From assembly GCA_003134855.1 (NCBI GenBank), contig PLCS01000010.1:186001-250000 (forward strand): a stretch of DNA of 64,000 nucleotides. Direction: 5' to 3'. The DNA is from Acidobacteriaceae bacterium. GTDB taxonomy: Bacteria; Acidobacteriota; Terriglobia; Terriglobales; Acidobacteriaceae. Of the stretch, positions 54,450-63,660 are shown one piece after another. Numbering within the stretch: the stretch's first letter is position 1; each line of letters begins with the position of its first letter. Below the pieces are notes generated by a model that was not told the origin of the DNA, searched no databases, and was given only the letters and a program-made list of their open reading frames with translations. The translations under genes were made by a program, and so were the position numbers.

Positions 54450-55480
54450 CACGCGCCTGCCTTGCCGGCAGCGGCCTTTTCATCATGACCGCCGAACTGA
54501 TAACGAAGCGCCGACAACACCTTTTCGGCGAAGTCATCTTCGCCGCGCGAACTGAAGCGTTCGTAGAGCGCGGCGCTGAGGACGGGAGCAGGAACCGACT
54601 CGTCGATGGCGGCGGCGATTGTCCAGCGCCCTTCCCCCGAATCCGAGACGCGGCCGGCAAACTTCGCCAGGTCAGGGCTATCAAGGAGAGAGATAGCAGC
54701 CAGGTCCAGCAGCCACGAAGAGATGACGCTGCCACGACGCCAGACCTCGGCAATGTCTGCAATATTCAGGTCGTACAGGTAGTGCTCGGGGTTGCGCAAC
54801 GGCGTTGTCTCGGCATCCGCGGTGCGCTGCTGCTTGCCGGCGTTGGCATGGCGCAGGATATTCAGCCCCTCCGCATAAGCGGCCATCATGCCATACTCGA
54901 TGCCGTTGTGGACCATCTTGACGAAGTGGCCCGCGCCACTGGGTCCGCAGTGCAGATAGCCGTGTTCGGCTGTGCCGCCAACCTTCTCCCGGCCGGGCGT
55001 GCGCGGCGCGGAATCGATGCTAGGGGCAAGAGCGGAAAAGATGGGGTCAATGCGCTGGACAACGGCATCATCGCCGCCGATCATCAGGCAGTATCCACGC
55101 TCAGCCCCCCAGACCCCGCCACTGGTGCCGGCATCCACATAGTGAATGCCTTTCGGCTTTAGCTCGGTCGCGCGGCGAATGTCATCGTGGTAGTACGAGT
55201 TCCCGCCGTCGATAATCACGTCGCCGGCTTCAAGAAACGGAATGATGGCCGTCAGCGTCGGATCAACAACGGCGGCCGGAACCATCAACCAGACGGCGCG
55301 GGGCACTTTCAGCTTACTCGCAAAATCTTCAAGGGAACTCGCCCCAAGCGCGCCCTCTTTGACGAGTACCTGCACGGCGTCTGAATGGAGGTCATAGACG
55401 ACGCATTGGTGGCCAGCCCGCAGAAGGCGCCGCACCATGTTGGTTCCCATTCGGCCAAGTCCGATCATGCCCAATTCCAT
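54449..55480 (-). CDS. gnd: 6-phosphogluconate dehydrogenase, short (GndA/YqeC-like) form
   Basis: 343 residues, the short form, compared with about 470 in the classical enzyme. It decarboxylates 6-phosphogluconate to ribulose 5-phosphate. It has the coenzyme loop [13 protein letters not shown], the substrate segment [26 protein letters not shown], and the catalytic-lysine signature [29 protein letters not shown] precedes ATG 55480. It is the promoter-proximal gene of the gnd-zwf pair. Short forms are often NAD-linked; this is not verifiable from sequence alone. Confidence 0.9.
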   Translation of the reverse strand: MELGMIGLGRMGTNMVRRLLRAGHQCVVYDLHSDAVQVLVKEGALGASSLEDFASKLKVPRAVWLMVPAAVVDPTLTAIIPFLEAGDVIIDGGNSYYHDDIRRATELKPKGIHYVDAGTSGGVWGAERGYCLMIGGDDAVVQRIDPIFSALAPSIDSAPRTPGREKVGGTAEHGYLHCGPSGAGHFVKMVHNGIEYGMMAAYAEGLNILRHANAGKQQRTADAETTPLRNPEHYLYDLNIADIAEVWRRGSVISSWLLDLAAISLLDSPDLAKFAGRVSDSGEGRWTIAAAIDESVPAPVLSAALYERFSSRGEDDFAEKVLSALRYQFGGHDEKAAAGKAGA

Positions 55481-56095
55481 GTGGCCTTCCTTTCGCTTGA
55501 AAGCGGAAGCGTCCGTTCTACACAAATGTCAGATGCAACTGCCGAGCCGCAGGATTTCCAAAATTTATACTTTGCCTGCTCGGCGTTTCCGCGCGTCGCC
55601 GATGAAGCGAGCAGCCAGAACACTCGCGATCAATTCCCAGGCTTTGCCAAGTACTTTATTCATAATGAGGAACCTGCATCAGTACTGTTCTGAATTGACC
55701 GGACTCCCCAGCGCTTTGTCTCCGATAGTACCCTTGAATTCGTTGCAAAAAACGTGGAATAGAATTCATTTGTGACCGTCATACCCCTTTGATGCGGTTT
55801 CCCAGGACCGGACATCTGACGACATTGAAGGCGCCACGATCCGATCTATCGCTGAACGATGGGCGGCCCGCAATGGACGCAAAAGCGGTCTCCGCGTAAC
55901 CGTCAAGGCGTATACTGGCGCCGGGCTGGGAAAGCAAGCTTGGGAATCTTGTTCAATGTCAGATAGAGCGCCGGGACGAGAATATTAGTGGTTTCTGTCC
56001 GCGCAAATCAACACTCGTCGTGCAGCGTTCCGGCAACATAGGATTGGTACGGCCTTCCCCATTCAGGCGCAACAGACCGCAACAGGAGAACATCC
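55481..56095. other. 615-bp spacer between gnd and cydA
   Basis: No gene is supported on either strand. It must contain divergent promoters for gnd-zwf and cydAB. A short minus-strand phrase near 55930-56000 faintly recalls a transporter C-terminus but is bounded by stops. CAGGAG at about 56084 is the cydA ribosome binding site. Confidence 0.45.
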
Positions 56096-57451
56096 ATGAC
56101 CGCCGAATTGATTCACCGGCTGCACTTTGCCTTCACCATCACCTTTCACTATCTGTTTCCGCAGCTCACCATGGGCCTGGCGCTTCTGATCGTGGTGCTC
56201 AAATCAGTCGCGCTCAAAACCGGAAGCGAACAGTGGGACCGCGCGGCGCGCTTCTGGGGGCGGATCTTCGCCATCAACTTCGTCTTCGGCGTGGTCACCG
56301 GCATTCCTATGGAGTTTGAGTTCGGCACCAACTGGGCGCGTTTCGCGCGTCTCTCCGGCGGCGTCATCGGCCAACCTCTGGCCATGGAAGGCGTCTTCAG
56401 CTTCTTTCTGGAATCGGCTTTTCTCGGCCTGTTTCTATACGGCGAAAAACGCATCTCAAAACTCATGCATTGGTTTTCGGCGGTGATGGTCTTTGTTGGT
56501 TCGTGGGTCTCAGGATTCTTCATCATTGTCACCGATGCCTGGATGCAGCACCCCGTGGCCTATGATCGCCTGCCCAATGGGCAATTCGAGGTGCTCAGCT
56601 TCTGGCAACTGCTGCTCAACCCCTGGGGGCTGCTCCAGTACGCGCACAATATGACCGGCGCCGTCATCACCGGCTCCTTCGTCATGGCCGCCGTGGGCGC
56701 CTTCTATCTCCTGGAAGGGCAGCGTGAGCAGTACGCCCGCATCTTCCTCAAGGTCGGCGTCATCGCTGGCCTCGTAGCCTCAATCCTCATCATCTTTCCC
56801 ACCGGCGACTTGCACGGAAAGTTCGTCGCGCGCAACCAGCCGGCCGCCATCGCCGGCATGGAGGGTCTCTTCCACAGCGAGGCCGGCGCGGGGCTCGTAC
56901 TTATGGGCCAGCCCAATGAGGAGACCGGCCAGATCGACAACCCCATCGTCGTCAACGACGCGCTCAGCTTCCTCATCTACGGCACCACCAAGGCCGAAGT
57001 AAAAGGCCTCGACCAGATTCCGCGCGACCAGTGGCCCACCGCCCTGCCGCTGCTCTTCTACGCCTACCACATCATGGCCGGCCTCGGAACCTGGTTTGTG
57101 CTGCTGATGATCGTCTCCGCATTCTTGCTCTGGCGCAAACAGCTCTTCACCGCGCGCTGGGCTCTATGGGCGCTGCTGCTCAGCTTTCCGCTGCCTTACA
57201 TCGCCAACACCGCCGGCTGGATGACAGCCGAACTGGGTCGCCAGCCGTGGCTCATCTATGGGCTGATGCGCACCAGCGAAGGCTACTCGAACACCGTCTC
57301 CGCCAGCAACGGACTGTTCACACTGCTGGGATTCATGGGGCTGTACGCCCTGCTGGGCCTCCTGTTTACAGTCCTTATCTACCGCGAGATCAGCAGCGGC
57401 CCGGAGCCAAAAAACACTCCCGTCGAGCCTATGCGCGTCGCAGGGCAATAA
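56096..57451 (+). CDS. cydA: Cytochrome bd-type quinol oxidase subunit I
   Basis: 451 residues with about nine membrane helices. It oxidises quinol and reduces O2 at high affinity. Haem ligands include H18 (FHYLFPQLTMG) and H184 (YAHNMTGA). The quinol-binding Q-loop keeps GDLHGK and QPAAIAGMEG and is of the short type, as in cyanide-insensitive oxidases (CioA). A good CAGGAG precedes the ATG. cydB follows after a 99-bp gap occupied by a palindromic element. It lies within the probable island. Confidence 0.93.
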   Translation: MTAELIHRLHFAFTITFHYLFPQLTMGLALLIVVLKSVALKTGSEQWDRAARFWGRIFAINFVFGVVTGIPMEFEFGTNWARFARLSGGVIGQPLAMEGVFSFFLESAFLGLFLYGEKRISKLMHWFSAVMVFVGSWVSGFFIIVTDAWMQHPVAYDRLPNGQFEVLSFWQLLLNPWGLLQYAHNMTGAVITGSFVMAAVGAFYLLEGQREQYARIFLKVGVIAGLVASILIIFPTGDLHGKFVARNQPAAIAGMEGLFHSEAGAGLVLMGQPNEETGQIDNPIVVNDALSFLIYGTTKAEVKGLDQIPRDQWPTALPLLFYAYHIMAGLGTWFVLLMIVSAFLLWRKQLFTARWALWALLLSFPLPYIANTAGWMTAELGRQPWLIYGLMRTSEGYSNTVSASNGLFTLLGFMGLYALLGLLFTVLIYREISSGPEPKNTPVEPMRVAGQ

Positions 57452-57453
57452 GC

Positions 57454-57517
57454 GTCAGGGCATGACTTCAGTCGTGCCGTAAATGCAACAAATGAATGCA
57501 GGGCTTTAGCCCCTGAG
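57454..57517. repeat. Dispersed palindromic element, family 1, copy B
   Basis: GTCAGGG ... CCCCTGA ends with inner hairpins GGCATGACT/AGTCGTGCC and GGGCTTTAGCCC. The linker AAATGCAACAAA is also shared with copy A at 9171. It begins 3 bp after the cydA stop, inside the cydAB operon. Confidence 0.85.
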
Positions 57518-57550
57518 GTATGTTTTTCAGGCATCGCAAGGAGTTTCGCC

Positions 57551-58594
57551 ATGATGGGTTTTATTTGGTTCTGGTTGGTTGCCGTAATGATCGTCGGATA
57601 CGTCGTGCTCGACGGCTTTGACCTCGGCGTAGGCGTACTCCACCTCTTCCTCGTTCGCACTGAAGCGGAGCGCCGCGCCACCCTCGCCAGCATCGGCCCG
57701 GTTTGGGACGGCAATGAAGTCTGGCTGCTGGCTGGCGGAGGCACGCTCTACTTCGCCTTTCCGCTGCTCTACGCCTCGGCCTTCAGTGGCTTCTATCTGC
57801 CGCTCATGATCGTGCTCTGGCTGCTGATCCTCCGCGGCATAAGCATCGAGTTGCGCAATCACATCGACGTTGGCGTCTGGCGCGCCCTGCTGGACGGCGT
57901 CTTCGGCCTCGCGAGCGCCCTGCTCACCATCTTCTTTGGGGCCGCTTTGGCTAACGTGCTGCGTGGCGTTCCACTCAATGCCGACGGCTACTTCTTCCTG
58001 CCCTTGTGGACCAACTGGCAACCCGGTCTCCATCCTGGCATTCTCGATTGGTATACGGTGATCGGCGGCCTGGTGGCCCTCGTTGCTCTCACGCTGCATG
58101 GCGCTCTCTGGCTCACCATCAAGACCTCGGGCGACCTGGCCCAGCGCGCCCGCCGCATGGTCACCCCACTCTGGCTCGCACTGGCGGCCCTCACCGTCGT
58201 CAGCCTCGCCGCCACCATCGCCGTGCGCCCGGTCAGCCTGAACAACTACTTCAATTACCCCTTCACCTTCGTCGTTCCCCTCGGAGTCATCGCTTCCATG
58301 GCCGGCATCTGGCTCCTCAATCGAAACGCCCAGCCCGTCAAGGCGTTCCTCTCTTCGTGCCTCTATCTATTCTTCATGCTGGCCGGAGCGTGCTGGGGCC
58401 TCTATCCCACGCTACTGCCGGCTACCACCGGGGCGGACCGCGACATCACCTTAACCCGCGCCATCTCCGGCCCACACACGTTGGCAGTAGGTTTGGTCTG
58501 GTGGGGTTTCGGCATGGTGCTAGCCATCGGCTACATTGTCTTCGTGTACGCCAAGTTTCGCGGCAAGGTCGATCTGCGTGCGGACGGGCACTGA
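57551..58594 (+). CDS. cydB: Cytochrome bd-type quinol oxidase subunit II
   Basis: 347 residues with eight or nine helices. The family N-terminus FIWFWLVAVMIVGYVVLDGFDLGVG is followed by IGPVWDGNEVWLLAGGGTLYFAFP and, near the end, FWSW-like WGFGMVLAIGYIVFVYAKFRGKV. It pairs with CydA and stabilises the haems. ATG 57551 has AAGGAG upstream. The gene ends 9 bp before a strong hairpin. No cydX or cydCD is visible. Confidence 0.93.
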   Translation: MMGFIWFWLVAVMIVGYVVLDGFDLGVGVLHLFLVRTEAERRATLASIGPVWDGNEVWLLAGGGTLYFAFPLLYASAFSGFYLPLMIVLWLLILRGISIELRNHIDVGVWRALLDGVFGLASALLTIFFGAALANVLRGVPLNADGYFFLPLWTNWQPGLHPGILDWYTVIGGLVALVALTLHGALWLTIKTSGDLAQRARRMVTPLWLALAALTVVSLAATIAVRPVSLNNYFNYPFTFVVPLGVIASMAGIWLLNRNAQPVKAFLSSCLYLFFMLAGACWGLYPTLLPATTGADRDITLTRAISGPHTLAVGLVWWGFGMVLAIGYIVFVYAKFRGKVDLRADGH

Positions 58595-58602
58595 GCGCTT
58601 CC

Positions 58603-58635
58603 AGAAAGTCTTCGGCAAACAGCCGAAGGCTTTCT
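58603..58635 (+). terminator. Hairpin after cydB
   Basis: AGAAAGTCTTCGGC-AAACA-GCCGAAGGCTTTCT, a 14-bp stem with one mismatch and a 5-nt loop, 9 bp after the stop. It lacks a long T-run but is placed as a terminator. Confidence 0.65.
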
Positions 58636-59237
58636 ACAATGCCAGAGGCATATTCTGCTTGACCGCTCTGTACGAGTCGTGAATAGGTCAATGGCCTGCA
58701 TCGTGGATATCGTTTATATCACGGTGGATACAGCTATATGTTACACATTGCGTTTCCGATCAACCGGAAATCAACATCCACGAAAAACTGTGCGCTGGGA
58801 AGAGAAACCTAAGAAACGATGGGCACAAAAATAGTCACAGTGGGCACAATCTGGAGTGGAAGAAAGTCTGTAAGTAGTTGATTCTATGGTGGACGCGGTA
58901 GGAATCGAACCTACAACCTGTCGGTTAAGAGAACATTTAACAATGTAATTTCAATGACTTACGCGGAACGGCTGGCAGCCTAAGGTATTGATCGGAAACG
59001 GTGAGGAATCCATATTGTGGGGTCAATGTGGGGTTAGAATACGCACAAATCGTTCTCCATTTTGCAACGAATGGATGCCGAATGGTCACCGAATGATTGC
59101 TCCTTCCGATGGATGACGAACTTTCGCCAATCAACTTCTAAAGCGAACGGCATTTCGGACTGGATTGGATGGGAGGCAGTAGGAACGAGACGGGTGAGCA
59201 ATTATCAACCAGCTTGAAGCACTACACTTGAGTGATT
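58636..59237. other. Spacer containing the right tRNA fragment
   Basis: No gene is supported in this 600-bp stretch. It is AT-richer than its surroundings and carries the 54-bp repeat at 58878-58931. No integrase reading frame is seen on either side. Confidence 0.5.
58878..58931 (-). other. tRNA-Lys(CTT) 3'-fragment, candidate attachment site (right)
   Basis: Minus-strand 3' part of the same tRNA as at 47852-47905: anticodon loop CTCTTAA, stem, variable loop, perfect T-arm GTAGG-TTCGATT-CCTAC, acceptor strand CGCGTCC, A, CCA. The sequence beyond the anticodon loop (58932 onward) is not tRNA. This copy keeps a perfect T-stem, so it is the less decayed of the two. Confidence 0.82.
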
Positions 59238-60314
59238 ATGTCCGCGAAGTCAAGGGAAGACGGTGATCTCAGACGCTCGAAGGAGCCAGGCAAGCCTTTG
59301 CTCTGGGTGAGCGGGGCATGGGTTCTGCCTCTTTTGGTCCTCTGGTATCAAGTTCTTCCCGGCTCGATATTAGTCAAGACGGTGGCTTTGATCGTTGCCG
59401 TTCTTCTGGCGCCGCTGCCCGCACTGCTGTTTTTGCGGGGGCAGCGCAGACGTCTGCTGGCACTGGCGGCAAAAGCTGAGGAGGAGGCGGCGCAACTGAA
59501 GCTGCAATTGGAGACGGTTCGCTTCCGCACCAACCGTCTGCGCGAGGAGTTGAAGGCCGCCGACCGGCAGGCGCGGCTCTCGCACCAACTGACGCTGCTG
59601 GGCCAGTTCACCGCCGGATTCATGCACGAGTTCAACAATCCGCTGGCGATTGTGGCGGGCCGTATTGAGGTTTTACTGGAGGAGCGTAAGGAAGACGCGG
59701 CCCTGTGCGCCGATCTGGAACAAATGCTCAAAGAGACGCGCTACATGAGCCAGATCGCCACCACCCTCTTGCAGGCGCTGCGGCGGGAGCGGGGCAGCGA
59801 GATCTTCGAGGCTTCGATTCCGCAGAAGTCGCTGGAAGAGGCTCTGGGGGCCTTACGGCCTTCGGCCCAAAACCAGGGAGTGGAGCTGATGGAGGAGATC
59901 GCCGAAGCGCCGCGGGTAGATGTGCCGGAACACGTGGTCGGCGAAGTGGTGCGCGGCCTGTTAAGCAACGCTCTAGAGGCGCTGAAGGGGCGCGCGGAGG
60001 GCCGGATCTGGGTGCGCCTGGAGCCCTATCGGACGGCGGGCGCAAAGGTTGTGGCACGGATCGAGGACAACGGGCCGGGCGTGCCGGAGAGCATTCGCGA
60101 ACACCTCTTCGAGCCGTTTGTCTCGCAGAGCAGCGGGCGGGAGCGGCTGGGACTGGGGTTGTTTTTGGCGGCCAGCCTGCTGGATATGTATGATGGCCGC
60201 ATCCGCTATGAGCCCAGGGAGGGTGGCGGGGCCGGCTTTGTGATCGAGCTACCGCCGGCGCGATTTACGCGCGGCCAGCCCTACCACTGGTTTGCAGGAG
60301 GGACGACCGATTGA
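59238..60314 (+). CDS. NtrB-type membrane sensor histidine kinase
   Basis: 358 residues: two transmembrane helices (about 22-68) with a very short external loop, a coiled coil (about 70-115), a HisKA domain with H130 (AGFMHEFNNPLAIV), and a HATPase domain (GLLSNALEAL, IEDNGPGVPESI, GLGLFLAASLLDM). The H-box and short layout are those of NtrB/PAS-less kinases that partner sigma-54 activators. It has no large sensor domain, so the signal may come through the membrane or a partner. The stop overlaps the regulator start (TTGA). Confidence 0.88.
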   Translation: MSAKSREDGDLRRSKEPGKPLLWVSGAWVLPLLVLWYQVLPGSILVKTVALIVAVLLAPLPALLFLRGQRRRLLALAAKAEEEAAQLKLQLETVRFRTNRLREELKAADRQARLSHQLTLLGQFTAGFMHEFNNPLAIVAGRIEVLLEERKEDAALCADLEQMLKETRYMSQIATTLLQALRRERGSEIFEASIPQKSLEEALGALRPSAQNQGVELMEEIAEAPRVDVPEHVVGEVVRGLLSNALEALKGRAEGRIWVRLEPYRTAGAKVVARIEDNGPGVPESIREHLFEPFVSQSSGRERLGLGLFLAASLLDMYDGRIRYEPREGGGAGFVIELPPARFTRGQPYHWFAGGTTD

Positions 60315-61711
60315 GCCGCATTCTGGTGATCGACGATGAAGCCGCACTGGGAGAGAACATTCAGCGGATGCTGCGCCTGCCTGGGATGACGGTTGCGGTT
60401 TGCACCGACCCGGTGAAGGGTCTGGCCGATTGCCTGGCCGATCCGCCCGATCTGGTGCTGCTCGATATCCGCATGCCGGGAATCAGTGGCGAAGAGGTCT
60501 TTGCGCGGCTGCATGAGGCGCATCCGGGACTTCCCATCGTCTTTCTGACTGCCTTTGGCTCGGTGGAAGGCGCGGTGGTGGCGATGCGCAACGGGGCCTT
60601 CGATTACCTGCAAAAGCCCTTCAAGCGCGAGGATCTACTGCTGGTGGTCAAGCGGGCGCTCTCGCACTCGAAGCTGGAGCGAGAGGTGGAGACGCTCAAA
60701 GGGCGGCTAGAGGCGCTGGGCGAAGCGGATGCGGCCCAGTCGCGCAGCCCGGCGATGTTAGACCAGATGGACAAATGCCGCCGGGCGGCCGCGACCGACG
60801 CCACGGTGATGATTCTGGGCGAGAGCGGCACCGGCAAGGAGGTGACTGCACGCTTCCTGCACGAGCAGAGCCGGCGCAAGGATGGGCCCTTTGTGCCGGT
60901 TGAGTGCAGCGCCATGCCGGGATCGCTGATCGAGAGTGAGCTTTTTGGCTATGAGCGGGGCGCATTCACCGGAGCGGAGCGCACAAAAAAGGGGCTGATC
61001 GAATCGGCCGACGGCGGTACGCTCTTTTTGGATGAGATCGGCGACCTGGGCGTGGAGCTGCAATCCCGGCTCTTCCGCTTTGTCGAGGAGCGCGCCCTGC
61101 GGCGGCTGGGCGGCCTGGCGACGGTGAAGGTGGATTGCCGGATTTTGTGCGCGACCAATCAGGATTTGCAGGCGAAGATCAAGGCGGGCAGCTTTCGCGA
61201 GGAGCTCTTCTACCGGCTGAGCGTGGTGACGGTGAAGCTGCCGCCGCTGCGCGAGCGTCCGGAAGACATTCCCCATCTGGCGCGCTTCTTTTTGGAAAGA
61301 TTCTCTCGCCGCTATGGGAAGAGTTTGTCCGGATCGCCGCAGTTCTACGAGGCGCTTATGCAGGAGCGTTGGCCGGGCAATGTCCGCCAATTGAAGAACG
61401 CAATGGAGAGGCTGGCGGCGCTGCATCCGGGCGGAGTGCTGGAGGCAGCGGACCTGGAGGAAGATTCTCCTGCCGTCAAGGTCTCCGGAAGCCTTTCCCT
61501 CCTTCCCTGGAAGGATGCGCGGGAGCAGTACCTGGCCGGCTTTGAACTCTCTTTTGCGCAGGCGGTGCTGGCGCGATGCGGAGGAAACGTCAGCGCTGCG
61601 GCGCGCGAGGCCGGGGTCGACCGGAAGACGTTTTATGCCCTGTTAAAAAAAGATAAAAATGATCGGACTGAGGAATCAAATCCCCAATTGGAACCGGAAT
61701 GCGAGGAATAA
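60311..61711 (+). CDS. NtrC-type sigma-54-dependent response regulator
   Basis: 466 residues. The receiver has D52 (LLDIRMPG) and Lys in YLQKPFK; the AAA+ domain has Walker A GESGTGKE (170-177) and the sigma-54 contact loop GAFTGA (217-222); the Fis-type HTH is at the C-terminus ([24 protein letters not shown]). It remodels sigma-54 RNA polymerase at -24/-12 promoters. Its TTG start overlaps the kinase stop. A candidate target promoter lies directly downstream at 61771. Confidence 0.92.
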   Translation: MSRILVIDDEAALGENIQRMLRLPGMTVAVCTDPVKGLADCLADPPDLVLLDIRMPGISGEEVFARLHEAHPGLPIVFLTAFGSVEGAVVAMRNGAFDYLQKPFKREDLLLVVKRALSHSKLEREVETLKGRLEALGEADAAQSRSPAMLDQMDKCRRAAATDATVMILGESGTGKEVTARFLHEQSRRKDGPFVPVECSAMPGSLIESELFGYERGAFTGAERTKKGLIESADGGTLFLDEIGDLGVELQSRLFRFVEERALRRLGGLATVKVDCRILCATNQDLQAKIKAGSFREELFYRLSVVTVKLPPLRERPEDIPHLARFFLERFSRRYGKSLSGSPQFYEALMQERWPGNVRQLKNAMERLAALHPGGVLEAADLEEDSPAVKVSGSLSLLPWKDAREQYLAGFELSFAQAVLARCGGNVSAAAREAGVDRKTFYALLKKDKNDRTEESNPQLEPECEE

Positions 61712-61770
61712 TCTCCCCAGGTTGCGAGGATCGTTGCTGCAAGTCATAGATTCAAGGTAATCCGCACTTT

Positions 61771-61784
61771 GGCGTGCCAGGTGC
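61771..61784 (+). promoter_or_regulatory. Candidate sigma-54 (-24/-12) promoter
   Basis: TTTGGCGTGCCAGGTGCTAC places GG and GC exactly 10 bp apart (61771-61772 and 61783-61784), the invariant feature of sigma-54 promoters; the flanks fit TGGC and TGCT partly. The predicted transcript start near 61796 is upstream of ATG 61812. It is 60 bp after the NtrC-type gene. Confidence 0.45.
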
Positions 61785-61811
61785 TACGTGAAGGATCAGG
61801 GAGCTCCCGCA

Positions 61812-63110
61812 ATGAAATTCTGGACAGTGAGTGTAAAAGCAATTTTGCTGGTCTTCGGCCTGATTCTGCTGATGCCCCAGCCAGGCAACGCCATTCCGGC
61901 ATTTGCTCGCAAATACGGCGTCAAGTGCTACACCTGCCACACCGTTCCGCCGGCGCTGAACAAGAACGGTTATATGTTCAAGCGCCTGGGCTATCGCATG
62001 CCGCCGGATGAGATGGACGGGACCAAGCCCGCTCCCAAGATCACCGAGCTGGACAAGAACATCAAGTTCAGCATCACCAACTCATTTGCGGTTCTCTTCC
62101 AGGCCAGCGTCACCGACGACAAGAACATTGCGGAAACCGGAGCAACGCCTGCGACGGCCACCACGACCACCTCCAGCTTCAACCTGGACGAAGCCGCGTT
62201 TTTTGTTGCCGGCGCCGTGCCCGAAACCGGCTTCTCCTATTTCGGCCATTATGAGATGTACCAGGACGGAAGCAACGGCTTGGAGCAGGGCTTCGGCGTT
62301 TGGACGGGCGGCAAGGCCAACAGCAGCTATTTCGTCAAAGGCGGCGAGATGCATATGCAGGAGGGCGAGGGAACGCGCGCGGCGATGTTCTACAACCTCT
62401 TCGCCGACCCCGCCTTCACGCTCACCAACACCGATCCCATCGGCTTTGCGCTCGATCAGCATCCGGTCGGCATCGATGTTGGCTACACGCACGCCTCGAA
62501 TTATTTCAAGAACATTTTTGCCGTCTCCGCCAAGGTCACCAACGGATTGGACGCCAATGGCGACGCGATCCTGAATGCCTCGACCAAGAACTCCAAGGAT
62601 GTGTGGGCCGACGCGGACTACTGGTTTGGCCCCGATGGCGGCGTTACGGTGTTGATGTACCGCGGGTCGAAGGATCAGAACCAGAACGATGCGGCGGGCA
62701 ACCCGTTCACCTATCGGCCAACCTTCTACCGCGCGGGCGTCTTCGGTAACTACCTGTTCTTCGACAAACTGGACCTTCTGGGGGGCTACATCCGCAGCCA
62801 CGACGACTACCGCTTTGACCTGGTTTCGCCGATGACAAACTACACCGCGAATACCTATCGCGGCGAAGCGGACTATTATCTCAAGACGGGCACGGTGATC
62901 ATGGCGCGCGTTGATCGCGGAACCGCTGGCATTGCGCCGCAGCCAACCATGCACACGCGCGCCTTTGGCATCGGCGCCGAACACGCACTGACGCAGACAG
63001 GCAACATCGTTGTCCGCGCCGCCTATAACCAGGAGCACGACGCCGATCCGGTCGCCCAGATGGGATCGACCGACAAGCTGTTCAAACTCGATTTCCGGTT
63101 CATGTGGTAA
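61812..63110 (+). CDS. Monoheme cytochrome c-outer-membrane porin fusion (Cyc2-like architecture)
   Basis: 432 residues. After a signal peptide (to about residue 27) comes a single haem site CYTCH (C39, C42, H43) in the context IPAFARKYGVKCYTCHTVPP, then GYMFKRLGYRMPP. From about residue 80 to the end the sequence shows alternating amphipathic strands and closes with the aromatic C-terminus FKLDFRFMW, as in outer-membrane beta-barrels. A small haem domain plugged into a porin is the arrangement of Cyc2 iron oxidases and related conduits. Fe(II) oxidation itself is not shown. ATG 61812 is preferred over GTG 61788 because of the signal peptide and promoter. Confidence 0.8.
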   Translation: MKFWTVSVKAILLVFGLILLMPQPGNAIPAFARKYGVKCYTCHTVPPALNKNGYMFKRLGYRMPPDEMDGTKPAPKITELDKNIKFSITNSFAVLFQASVTDDKNIAETGATPATATTTTSSFNLDEAAFFVAGAVPETGFSYFGHYEMYQDGSNGLEQGFGVWTGGKANSSYFVKGGEMHMQEGEGTRAAMFYNLFADPAFTLTNTDPIGFALDQHPVGIDVGYTHASNYFKNIFAVSAKVTNGLDANGDAILNASTKNSKDVWADADYWFGPDGGVTVLMYRGSKDQNQNDAAGNPFTYRPTFYRAGVFGNYLFFDKLDLLGGYIRSHDDYRFDLVSPMTNYTANTYRGEADYYLKTGTVIMARVDRGTAGIAPQPTMHTRAFGIGAEHALTQTGNIVVRAAYNQEHDADPVAQMGSTDKLFKLDFRFMW

Positions 63111-63121
63111 GGAGAGAGAAA

Positions 63122-63529
63122 ATGCACAAGGCAATTCGCACCATAGCCATCGCCTGTCTCGGCGCGCCTTTGTTTCTGTGGGCGCAGAGCAGCAATGTAA
63201 CGCTCCCGCAGGACAAGGGGCCGGACAAGATCAACATCTCCAGCTACCCGCCGGAGCAGCAGAAGGGGTACAAGGTTTTTACGGACAAGTGCTCCAAGTG
63301 CCACACCATCGCGCGGCCCATCAACACATTGATGACGCAGTCGGAGTGGAGCCGCTATGTGAAGCGCATGATGCACAAGCCGAACTCGGGCATCAGCGAT
63401 ACGCAGGGCAAGACGATCTATGAGTTTCTCGCCTATGACCAGGAGAATCGCAAGGACAAGAATCCGTCAGCCTTCTCCAAGGCGCTGAGCGACGAAGAGA
63501 TCGAGAAGCTGAAGTCGGAACAGCACTAA
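63122..63529 (+). CDS. Small exported monoheme cytochrome c
   Basis: 135 residues. A signal peptide (about 1-22, IACLGAPLFLWAQ) is followed by a helix, then the haem motif CSKCH (C57, C60, H61) and a likely axial Met in VKRMMHKPNSGIS, ending with a helical lid (KTIYEFLAYDQEN). It is a periplasmic electron carrier, 11 bp downstream of the cytochrome-porin gene with GGAGAG before the ATG, so the two are co-transcribed. It would shuttle electrons between the outer-membrane fusion and an inner-membrane or cytosolic oxidoreductase. Confidence 0.87.
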   Translation: MHKAIRTIAIACLGAPLFLWAQSSNVTLPQDKGPDKINISSYPPEQQKGYKVFTDKCSKCHTIARPINTLMTQSEWSRYVKRMMHKPNSGISDTQGKTIYEFLAYDQENRKDKNPSAFSKALSDEEIEKLKSEQH

Positions 63530-63530
63530 T

Positions 63531-63627
63531 GAAGTGAAGAAGTGAAATAGTGAAGAAGTGAATGAGTGAATGAGTGACGCAGGAATAGCGCATATTATTC
63601 CCTTGTTCACTTCTTCACTCATTCACT
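63531..63627. repeat. AGTGAAG-type tandem repeats with inverted counterpart
   Basis: After the cytochrome gene, 63531-63578 consists of AGTGAAGA/AGTGAATG-like units of 7-8 bp. At 63605-63627 the complementary sequence TTCACTTCTTCACTCATTCACTC appears. The arms can pair over more than 20 bp with register choices, leaving a loop of about 30 bp. It may act as a terminator or processing site before the next gene. Confidence 0.65.
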
Positions 63628-63660
63628 CTCAACAGAGGAATCGGCAAAACGGGGAATCCA

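Noticed and set aside
55930..56000. Possible transporter C-terminus on the minus strand (ILVPALYLTLNK)
   Set aside because: Too short, flanked by stops and without further matching sequence; a chance hydrophobic stretch cannot be excluded.
59238..61711. Assigning the two-component pair as NtrBC of nitrogen control
   Set aside because: Architecture is NtrB/NtrC-like, but the kinase is membrane-bound and lacks the PAS domain of NtrB, and the neighbours are cytochromes rather than nitrogen genes.
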